This document shows positions 1 through 9,900 of a DNA stretch of 64,000 bases, in pieces. Both the position numbers and the translations under genes were made by a program. This DNA is from Xestospongia bergquistia (lineage: Eukaryota; Porifera; Demospongiae; Haplosclerida; Petrosiidae). The stretch spans positions 1,927,001-1,991,000 of the forward strand of contig OZ014415.1 of NCBI GenBank assembly GCA_963965975.1, given 5' to 3'. The notes beneath the pieces were generated by a model that saw only the letters and a list, made by a program, of their open reading frames with translations, was not told the origin of the DNA and did no database searches. Within the stretch, counting starts at the first letter, position 1; every line of letters starts with the position of its first letter.

Positions 1-246
1 ATAATAAACCTGATGTCAGACCCTTTCGTACATACTTAATTAACCCCTTCATCATTCTTAAATCCTTTGTGTGTATGTGTGTTGTAGTAATCTTGAAATG
101 TTCCCATGTGTTTGTCTTGAAATATTCTATATCTGTGTTTGTTGTATAATCTGAAATTATTAATCCCTAGTTTCATAATTGATCTCTTGGTGTGTGAATT
201 TTACAATCTTATTTGGTTAACCCTCTGTCTTTGTATAATTCTGAAA

Positions 247-535
247 TGATAACCCTCTGTATCTGCCATATCACCCTATATTGATAACCCTCTGTATCTG
301 CCATATCACCCTATATTGATAACCCTCTGTATCTGCCATATCACCCTATATTGATAACCCTCTGTATCTGCCATATCACCCTATATTGATAACCCTCTGT
401 ATCTGCCATATCACACTATATCACTAACCCACTGTATCTGCCATATTACCCTATATTGATAACCCTCTGTATCTGCCATATTACTCTGTATCTGCCATAT
501 TACCCTATATTGATAACCCTCTGTATCTGTTGTAT
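247..535. repeat. 35-bp minisatellite (copy 1)
   Basis: About eight tandem 35-bp units, with cores AACCCTCTGTATCTGCCATA and TCACCCTATATTG. Unit starts are spaced exactly 35 bp (for example AACCC at 251 and 286). The array decays downstream (535-790) into related TTAATCCT/TTATCCTG units. No coding potential is seen. Confidence 0.9.
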
Positions 536-1284
536 TATCCTGTTCTGTTGATCCACTATATTGGCTGTATTATCCTGGATTGTTAAGATCTATGTGATCG
601 TGTTATCCTTTATTATTAACCCTCTGTATTTGCTGTATTATCCTGTATTGTGTTTCTGTCGTGTTATCCTTTATTGATACAACTGTATTGTTAATCCTAT
701 ATAAGTGATGTATGAGTTGATCCTGAACTCTTAATCCTCTGTGTCTGTTATATTATCATGTGTTGTTAATTCTGTGTAACCTAATCCAGAAATGTTAGTG
801 TTCTGTGTCTATTGTACAATCCAAACTCATTCCTCTGATATTTATACATTTTATTGACATCTATGAATTTCCATTTTTTCATGATTATTCTGAAATATAA
901 AATTGACATATCATTTTATTGTATTTTTTACTGATTTCTCACTGGTGTCTTGAATTTCTCTTCTTTACTTACTGACATCAAGAATTATTTACTTCCATTA
1001 ATATTTATCTGACAACTGGTATTTTATTACTTAATCCTAACATCCAGTATTTTACTCTGTTATCAATGACTATATTTGGTTTCTTTGTAAACATCTAGGA
1101 TTTTTCTTACTTATTTGTGGGCTAAAGTTTTTTAAGAATTGTTTTTTTCTAGAATTGAAAGTTTCTTATGACTTTCTGAATTCTAGACTCTTCTTTATCT
1201 CTAATAACTGACATTGACTGTTGTAAATTTGAATTATTAAGTATATAACATTCTAATGGTTGTGATTTGTATATTAACTATAAT

Positions 1285-1600
1285 TTTAGAACAAAACAAA
1301 TTCTGTTACATTTAGTAGGTCTATTTATAACAACTACTAGAGATGATGTGATGACAGTGATGATCTGATCTATATTAACTGATGATTATTGTATGTTAAT
1401 ATGGTCAATAAACATCTATTTTAATTGTTTAGAGGTATTTGATCTACTATATAGGTGTAAATAATGTCCTCTGATATTTTTTTAAAAGTAAGTTCTATTA
1501 TTAGTTTGACAATCTTGTACTAAACTATTTTATTTAGTTTTATAGTGAAACATTGATACTGGACTGGAGATGATCTAGTAAATAACAATGGCAAACCTTA
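1285..1600 (+). other. M1-M2-M3-M4 exon-like module set (copy 1 start)
   Basis: Four short conserved segments, each next to intron-like borders, occur in fixed order. M1 (about 1290) starts AACAAAACAAATTCT after TTTTAG. M2 (about 1352) contains GATGATCTGATCTA. M3 (about 1431) starts AGGTATTTGATCTAC after TGTTTAG. M4 (about 1541) starts TGAAACATTGATACTGGACT after TTTTATAG. The same order recurs several times at 26.9-30.9 kb and at 32.4-32.8 kb. No reading frame of note crosses them, so a spliced non-coding RNA is a possibility, not a demonstration. Confidence 0.4.
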
Positions 1601-2080
1601 TGTTCTACTCTGTAATAGTTATTCATATCTTTGTAGAACACATAGGTCCAATTGCTGCTACACAAAGATACTAATGACTTCTTGCTCAAAAAATATTATG
1701 GTTTGTTAATAATTTGACATTGCAAATTTATCTTGATTATTAAATATCATTTTTTAAAACACGAAATTATTGTTAGTTTGATGACACTAATGGTAAGTAT
1801 CTATAAATGTACAGTGGGTGTTCTTGCTTCAGAGATGATCTTGTCAGGAAAAATTGAAAGGTCTCCATTCTAGTCAAGGAGAGTCCAATAATAAAAGCAC
1901 AGTTAGTACGCACCTACATTTTTATTAGCACTAGTAAATTTAAATGTTTCAGTCAATAAAATAAAATTTGTGTTTATTGATAGACACTGAACTCTAAATT
2001 TAGATTGTTAAAAAAATTAAATAATAAGACATCTAAAAAGAATTTGAATATTAAACAGAAATTAATTAACCACATTGGCA

Positions 2081-2252
2081 GGGCGGGATAATATCATGAG
2101 CACGTGTACACACCTAGCAAGGAAACGCGTGACCATCATTATGGCGGGAAATATCAGTCACTAGCACGCACCTAACAAACCAAAAATTTTAATTAAATGT
2201 TTGTATTGAAATATTGGTAGTACGTAGTGATAGCGTGCTAGCATTTCCCGCC
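2081..2252. promoter_or_regulatory. Inverted repeat of E2F-like GGCGGGAAA motifs (copy 1)
   Basis: GGCGGGAAA at 2143-2151 and its inverse TTTCCCGCC at 2244-2252 match the E2F consensus core. The similarity extends into CTAGCACGC and GCGTGCTAG, giving a broken inverted repeat with about 60-70 bp between arms. A further GGGCGGGATA lies at 2081 and a CACGTG E-box at 2101-2106. This GC-rich island in AT-rich DNA is conserved in copy 2. Factor binding is inferred from motif only. Confidence 0.4.
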
Positions 2253-2340
2253 AAATTGTCACGAGTTTATGCCTTGTGTTTGTCAAAATGAAGCAAGACA
2301 GAGATGTCTTGATAATATAAAAAACCTTCATGTTTCAAGC

Positions 2341-2400
2341 TTATACTAGGTCACAGACCCCCGTGGGTCTTCGTCGCTACTACTCGTCGTAGTTTCAGTT
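2341..2400. other. Short adjacent hairpins before the 50-bp minisatellite
   Basis: AGACCC and GGGTCT flank four bases around 2355-2370. Next to it lies CTACTACTCGTCGTAG, which in copy 2 (about 33581-33600) is a clean palindrome, CTACGACTCGTCGTAG. These may be transcript stem-loops or chance structure. Their conservation next to the minisatellite is the only support. Confidence 0.25.
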
Positions 2401-3050
2401 CTCTGATATTTTGGATTGTTCAGTTCTTCGATGGATTGATTGTTTTCAGTTCTCTGATATTTGATTGTTCAGTACTTCGATGGATTGATTGTTTTCAGTT
2501 CTCTGATATTTTGATTGTTCAGTACTTTGATGGATTGATTGTTTTCAGTTCTCTGATATTTTGGATTGTTCTTCGATGGATTGATTGTTTTCAGTTCTGA
2601 TATTTGATTGTTCAGTACTCCGATGGATTGATTGTTTTCAGTTCTCTGATATTTAATTGTTCAGTACTTCAATGGATTGATTGTTTTCAGTTCTCTGATA
2701 TTTGATTGTTCAGTACTCTTATGGATTGATTGTTTTCAGTTCTCTGATATTTTGATTGTTCAGTACTTCGATGGATTGATTGTTTTCAGTTCTCTGATAT
2801 TTTGATTGTTCACAGTTCCCTGATGGATTTTGCTCTCACTTCTCTGATATTTTGATTGTTCAGTTCTCCAATGGATTGTTTGTTTTCAGTTTTCTGATAT
2901 TTTAATTGTTAACAGTTCTCTGATGGATTTGTTCTCAGTCCCTGATATTTTGATTGCTCAGTACTTCGATGGATTGATTGTTTTCTGTTCTCTGATATTT
3001 TGATTGTTCAGTTCTCTGATAGATTGGATTGTTCTCAGTTCTCTCATGTT
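2395..3050. repeat. About 50-bp minisatellite (copy 1)
   Basis: About twelve imperfect tandem units of roughly 48-50 bp. Each contains TTCAGTTCTCTGATATTTTG, then ATTGTTCAGTACTTCGATGG and ATTGATTG. Units vary by single bases and small indels and degrade towards 3050. Nothing coding is seen. Confidence 0.9.
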
Positions 3051-3057
3051 CTCTGGA

Positions 3058-3443
3058 TATAAAAGGTGAGTTGCTCTCCTGCCTACTCTCTTCTCTCTTC
3101 TTCCTTCAAGCCTTCTTTCCTCTTCTCTTTTAATTTTATTTTTTATTTTATTTTGGGCTATTCAGCCCATACACTATACACACACTCATACAAACTCTAT
3201 TAATCATCTTCCCCCTGCCGCCTGGCGGCCCAAAAAAAATTTTTTTAATATCCAAGGCCGCCAGGTGGCGGGGGGAAGCTCTGATCTTCTAGGGTGCGTG
3301 TGTGTGTGCTGTGTATGTGTGTGTTGGTGGTCCCTTTTCACTTCCTCTGTCTCTCTTCTCTCTCTATCCATTCATTGTCACCATCGATCAATTCATAACT
3401 ACTCTCTTTTTCTTTCCCTGCAGGAGCAGCCCTGGTGAAAAAG
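3058..3443 (+). promoter_or_regulatory. TATA box, pyrimidine-rich start region and 20-nt exon-like segment (copy 1)
   Basis: TATAAAA at 3058-3064 precedes a long pyrimidine-rich stretch (CTCTCCTGCC onward). At 3421-3423 a strong acceptor (TTTCCCTGCAG) is followed by a 20-nt segment, 3424-3443, and a strong donor GTGAGC. The arrangement is kept in copy 2 (34314-34320 and 34680-34699). It could be the start of a non-coding or unrecognised transcript. No protein-coding frame that I trust follows it. Confidence 0.3.
3211..3275. other. GC-rich hairpin (copy 1)
   Basis: Left arm 3211-3230 and right arm 3256-3275 are inverted repeats of 20 bp agreeing at 18 positions. The two mismatches would be G-U pairs in RNA. 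The 25-bp loop is A-run then T-run. The core GCCGCCTGGCGGCC is strikingly GC-rich in AT-rich surroundings, and it is conserved in copy 2. Confidence 0.65.
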
Positions 3444-3592
3444 GTGAGCTATCTCTTCATCCATCCATCCACTTTTCATCCATTCTTTAGTAATCCAGTT
3501 GTTATTCTTATCTTTCTCCTTCTATGTTCTCAACTTGTGGACTGACTGGACTTTTGGGAACTCTCTATTTTCTCTTTCCTACAATTGCTGGA

Positions 3593-3775
3593 TTGGAGAC
3601 CTTCGAATTCACTGGACTTTTTGTTGGATTGGAGACTTTCACTGGACTTCTTGTTGGATTGGAGACCTTCACTGGACTTCTTGTTGGATTGGAGACCTTC
3701 ACTGGACTTCTTGTTGGATTGGAGACTTTCACTGGACTTCTTGTTGGATTGGAGACTTTCATTGGACTTCTTGGG
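3593..3775. repeat. 30-bp minisatellite (copy 1, about six units)
   Basis: Tandem 30-bp units: GGAGACCTTCACTGGACTTC then TTGTTGGATT. Because the unit is a multiple of three and lacks stops, several frames on both strands stay open. Those open frames are a consequence of the repeat and I do not call a gene. Confidence 0.9.
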
Positions 3776-4069
3776 CCTCTTTAACTACAGAGACTGTCTT
3801 TTTTATTTTTTATTTTAATTGTATTTTTTTTACTTCGTTAATTTATATTTTTTAGTTGTTTTATTTTTTTCTTTCTGTTTTTCTATATTTTCTTTGTTGT
3901 TTCTCTATATTTTAAATATTCCTTGTTATTTCTCTATACCTTTTCTTTGTTTTTTTTGTTAACAATCTTTTATAGTTTGTTCTAAAAAGCATTTTACTAA
4001 ATTATAAAAACTTTCACTAAATAAAGTCAATCTTAACATTAGTTTCAAAGAAAATAATAAAAAATTAAC

Positions 4070-4410
4070 TAGAAAATATTTTATTATTCTCTTTTAGAGT
4101 TAATTTTTTCTTTTCTTTTGTAGTTTCTTTTTTTTAAATATTTATTCTTATAGTTGTTTTTTGTATATTTTATAGTTAATATAATCGTTAATTTTTTCTT
4201 TTCTTTTATAGTTTCTTTTTTTTTAAATATTTATTTTTCTAGTTGCTTTTTTATATTGTTTCTTTTTTTTTTTAATATTTATTCTTATAGTTGCTTTTTT
4301 ATATTTTATAGTTAATATAATCGTTAATTTTTGATTTTCTTTTATAGTTTCTTTTTTTTAATAATATTTATTCATATAGTTGCTTTTTTTATATTTTATA
4401 GTTAATATAA
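4070..4410. repeat. T-rich tandem repeats (copy 1)
   Basis: Imperfect units of roughly 80-100 bp containing GTTAATTTTTTCTTTTCTTT, TATAGTTTC, T-runs, ATATTTATTCTTATAGTTGC and TATTTTATAGTTAATATAAT. There is no coding content. Confidence 0.75.
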
Positions 4411-5940
4411 TCGTTTTTAAAAACATTTTCACTAAAATTTGTCAAAGTCAATCTTTAATTTAAGTTAATTATTATAGAATTCAATTAGAATTCAATTTCT
4501 TTTGAACTATAACTTTTTGAAACTGTAATACTTCTTATCTTTAATAAGCAAGTACAATCAGTTTGCTTACCATTGTTGTTGTATATTATAATATACTAAT
4601 AGTTATTACAACATAGCATTATGCACCAATTACTGCTTTAGTTTACAAGAAAACATTCTTTAATTTGAATCCTATTATATCTTTTTGCAAAAAACTATAT
4701 CATTAATTTTAATTAATTGATTTTTAATTCATCTGATTAACATTTAATTAAAGTCTTCTAAATACATACAATATTACAGTACTTTATCTATTCTAACTCC
4801 ACAATTGTTAACAACAAATACAACAGTTTCATCTTCATAATGTAATGTCACAAACAATGTTGACTGAAACAAACAATTATAGCAAAATTATATAACTTCA
4901 GTAATGATTTTTAATCAGCATTAATACTAATGAACAACTAACAATACAATATAGTCATTTCAATTATTGTGTGTCAATATACCTCATTGTAATGTTCATG
5001 TGTTAATAGGTATATAACTTGACAGTCCCTCATATACCAAAGATGTTAAAAGTAACAATAGCATAGACACCATCCTGACTTGCATCACCTTTGACTGTCG
5101 CATCATTTCATGTCCAGATAATTAGTAACTACATTTGATTCCTTTTTAACTTTTTGTTTAATTCATTTTATATTTTTATTTTTAAAAAATAGTTCTAGTT
5201 TTTAAGGTGATTCAAATTAAACATAATATTTTCTGAATGTAGATCCCTTAAAGTAAAGAATACAACATATCTATATTGTCACTTGGTATAACTTTAATAT
5301 AATCAATATTATCTAAACTAATTCTTTTAAAAATGACAATTATTTTATCTATTGAATTTGTCTCAATTGTTAACAAATGAAAAGGTATATTGTTGTCATT
5401 TAAATATTATTTAAAGATGATAATTACAATATCAGCTCTCAGATAAAAACTATTATCAATACCTTTTCTTTATCCAAATTGATTTACATCTATTGTCATG
5501 ACAACTCTCCCTAGTGATCAGAAGAAGTAGGCAAATTAACATTGCTCTTAATGACATCATCATATGTAATATGTCTTTTGATAATAACTTTTTCAAATGA
5601 TAATAGTTCATTAATATATAGTAGTTCTACCTATATTTTCTTGTGGTTTAACATTTAAAAGAAAGTATCAAATTCATGTGTTGTCTTCACAACCATTTTG
5701 TTTATTCTCTTAACATCTGACTGCAGCTAATGTAGTGATAATTTTCTAATACTTGTCAGAAATGGGAAGCCAACCTATAGCTACATAAATGGATAACTCT
5801 CTATTATTAGTATATGAGCCCATTGTAGTTAGCCTACTATAACTTAGTTAGTTAACTTATAATAACAATTCCAAGCAGTGATTGTTTTTCAGATTTCAGC
5901 AGAACTAATTAAGAGCACAAAACACACTAGCTGTTTACCA
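4411..5940. other. AT-rich non-coding flank upstream of gene A
   Basis: No frame, RNA gene or repeat array recognised here. The stretch is conserved almost base for base at about 35881-37440 in copy 2, apart from small indels such as a short local duplication near 36780. Confidence 0.5.
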
Positions 5941-6008
5941 CTCCCGCTATTTGAGATGTCGTTATGACGTCATAATAATTGTTGGCCCTATTGATGACTG
6001 CAGAACTG
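5940..6008 (+). promoter_or_regulatory. Gene A promoter candidate: TGACGTCA site and leader exon donor
   Basis: A perfect CREB/ATF-type palindrome TGACGTCA lies at 5965-5972. It is followed 36 bases later by a splice donor (GAACT then GTAAGTGG at 6008) found at the matching place in all four receptor genes. The matching acceptor CTATAG ends at 6905, five bases before the ATG. I infer a short 5' untranslated exon ending at 6007 and an 898-bp leader intron. The transcription start is not resolved. Confidence 0.55.
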
Positions 6009-6910
6009 TAAGTGGTAATTTAACAATTCTTTTTGTAATTATAGAATTTAGAATTTGAAACATAATACTTTATCAGTGCTAGTAGTAAATAAAACTACTT
6101 TTTCATTTGCTAGTCGTGGTCATTAGTGTTTGACTAGAGAATAGAATAATGGTAAAAGCCCTATAGTGTATCACTAACACAGCTACAATTATAATAATAG
6201 TTCAGTCGTATTGAAGATCAGAGATTGATAAGAGTTTCAGTAGTAACTTATTGTTATATGACTTTAAAAATATTTCATATCTGTGTGAGTTAAAGGTTAA
6301 TTATAATTATTCTTATTAAGGAAATTGAATAGCTAGACAGATGTTAAACTTTTATGATATTAGATAGACCTGGTATAGTTTGTACACTTTGGTGGTAGTT
6401 TGTACATGAATTTTGTAAAGGGAGCTTTGCCTTGAAACTACTCATGCAAGTAGATCATCTAGTAGGTTACCAATTTCAGGCAAAAAACACTTCTTTTCAA
6501 GACAAAAAATTGGCTAGTGTGCAAAAATCCCCTTATGTATAATATACCATAGTAGAAGGCACCTAAACAATTTATGTTGTTGTGTAAACTTACCCGTGTG
6601 AGCATGTACTAAACATAATACACTACCTTACCAACTTTGACATCATACATTTAATCATACTGTATCAACAAGGAGACGTATTATAAATGACCTCAATATA
6701 TTTATGTGGACTATTAAACTATAAACTTTGACTCTGTGACAAACATGACCAGTACATGTTAAAGAATGTATGTAAAGTTTTTGTAGAATTTTAATTACCT
6801 ATATTGGCAATTTCAATAGTACTAGAGTAATAGAATTAATAAAAAACAATGACAACATAATATTTTTATTATTATTGTTAATATACCAACTTAACTACAC
6901 TATAGTTACA

Positions 6911-9900
6911 ATGATACAACAGTGGTTAACTGGAGTACTGGCTCTAGTGATTATAACACTAGGAGAAGCTGTTACATTTGGTACTCTACCTCCTCGACCT
7001 ACTACTGGTACAATATATACAATATTATACTATATGTTTATACTATAGTATTATATAGGTGTGAGACTTTATTTAAGTTATGAGAATAGAGTAATACCTA
7101 ACTACTTTATGGTGAGAGGTAGTCAGTTCTTTGATGTTGCCATTATAAATGATGATAGTCAAAATGATGGTATATGGTGTCAGAGTGCTCTTAATGAGAG
7201 TATGATAGGTGTCTGGTACTTACCTAATGGATCACCAGTACCTACACAAAGTCGTGCTACTCCATTACAATCATATAATACTAATATCACTGGTCAAGTG
7301 GGTCTACTTAGACGTGGTGGGATAGGTTCATTTGAGGGATTGTACTCTTGTATTATTCCTAATGAAGAGGGAATAAATCAGACACTGTATGTAGCTGCAT
7401 ATAGAGATAGTACTTTAGAAAACAGTGGTAAGTTGTACAAAGTTGTATTTCTTATAGTTCAAAGCTAACCAATAATTTAGCTAAGGCTAAATTATTATTT
7501 TAATTAGTTATTATAAGGACACAATCACAATGTTTAGAATATTTATCATAGTTAGTAATTAAATTAGATGACATTATAACTTTGCAATAGCAAATTTATG
7601 TAATTATATACTTTATAGGTGGTCCTATGGTGAATTATACCAGAAACCTTGAATTTTCTCTACTCTCTACAAGAGATGCTAATCCTCCAGTGTTCACTCT
7701 CTACTTTAATGTCACAAACACACCTCCTACAACAGTGACATGTTCTGTTAATGACAATACATTTAATATTACTGAGAATGATTTAAATCGTGTACCTGAT
7801 ATATCTACTGATTCTATTAGAGTAGGTGTGACTGTAACTATTAGGAGGAGAGAAGCTGGTGAATATTCTTGTACTGTGAGAACAGATTCATCAATAAAAT
7901 CATTTCCTACTACTACTACTCCTGGTATTAATATTAGTGGTAAGCTATAACTTTAATTTGATATTTCAATATTGTTATTATGATTTCTAGTGGCAAACAC
8001 ACCTACTAATCTGACATATATCAGAACTGGTCTAACTTCTGCTCTACTTACCTGGTCATCTTCCATTATTAATACTCCAGCAGTAATAGGTTATGAGGTA
8101 TTCCTTGATATATCTAATGGTACAAGAGTTAGTACGGAGACAAATACTACAGAACTAAATATAACCTTTTTACAACCTGATGTCAATTACACTGCATTTG
8201 TTGTAGCCTATGGAGGAGACTTACCTAGTGATCATAGTAGTACTATTATAATACCTCAATTGCAAGGTAAATAATGTCATTATTAAAATTCTATGATCAT
8301 TATCATAATTATAGTGCTATCACTAATTTCCATTATTACTTCTACTGGTATTGCTGTTGTTGGAGAGAGCTATTCTGTAGTGTGTTCAATAGATCTGGAT
8401 GATAACTTCTATAATATTGTAGTAAATATCATTATAGTCAAGATTGGAGAAGGGGTGGTTAATTCTTCTATGAACTTTGGAGATAACAGTGTATCTATAT
8501 CCTACACTCCACTGATGACATCACATAGTGGACAATATGAATGTGTAATGAACATCAGTCAGATTGATACCAGTTATCAAGTCTCTTATGTTAAAATTTT
8601 CACAATCAATATTACTAGTGAGTTATACTACACTCTTATAATCATTCTATTTTTCCTTATAGCAATCCCATCTCCAATAATGAACATTATGACAACTGGT
8701 ATAGCCAGACCTGGTGAAGAATATAACATTACTTGTACTGTTGAAGTCATTGACAGACTTATAGTGACACCAACTATTATATGGATCAAAGATAGTGTTA
8801 ATACATCATTAGTATCTGATGACCTAAACACTATCAGTGTACCATCAGTACTTAGTAATATCTCAGATACAATGTACTCTTTGTCACTGTTCTTCTCTTC
8901 ACTAAATACCTCTGATGCTGGACAATATACATGTCAAGCTATCATCACAGTGAATGAGATTAATGTCACAGTAATTAACTCTAGTGTACAAAATCTACCA
9001 TTACAAAGTAAGTAAATGAATGTAGAAATTATGTTGATATGATACTATGTAGCTAAATTTTTTTGCAGATTAATAATTAACTCTACTCTTACTTTTCGTA
9101 TTTTAGTTCCCACTCCTAATTTAGATATTAGTTTATCAAGACAAAGTGACTATTTAGCTGGTAGTGAACTGACTATTACATGTGATATTACAATAGATCC
9201 TCATGTTAATACTCCCTTTATTGTTAACACAGTATGGGTAATGTTGAATGAGGTCAGAAGTGAAATGGGAACACAACTAGAAAACATGAGAACAGTCCTT
9301 AGAAATAGCTCTGGTAGTGGACAGTCAAGGATCTTCCTTAATGATCCTTCAAAAACTGACTTCAACACTTATCGTTCTCAAGTTCAATTCAGTACTCTCA
9401 GTAGTTCAATGGATTCTGGTATATATACTTGTACTGTTGATGTGATACCCATGGCTGGTTATATTTACATTAATGCTGCCACTACTTCTAATATCACTAC
9501 TAACTTTACTGTTGTAGGTATGCACTCACTACTTTATTAAGTTTGTTTGTGGCTTCAAATAAAGAAGTGTTTTTACTATTATTACAAATGTATTGTCACA
9601 TTTTTTATTTTTCTTACAGACCCAATGATTGGAGACTTTGCTACAATGCCAAACTCATTTCTGGGTCTGGAGACATCTTGTCCTGATTCAGAATCTTATG
9701 ATAACTTTACTCTAGTGTGTACTGCTAGTAAACCAGCTCTATTAATACCAACTCTTGAAGTGATCTGGCTACATAATGATACAGCACATCAAGGTGTAGT
9801 TACCACTCAAAATGATGACACTTATGTTGTGAATACTCTGAGTTTCCCAACAAGCATTGCTAATAATTCTGGTACTTACACTTGCATAGCTAAACTAACT

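Noticed and set aside
247-535. Possible telomere-like or CRISPR-like array
   Set aside because: The unit is a head-to-tail 35-bp repeat with no spacers and no TTAGGG tract, in an animal-type genomic context. It is a plain minisatellite.
3499-3855. Open frames with repeated CWIGDLHWTS-type peptides (also 34755-35142)
   Set aside because: They follow from a 30-bp minisatellite with no stops. Several frames on both strands are open at once, and unit number differs between copies. No gene signals.
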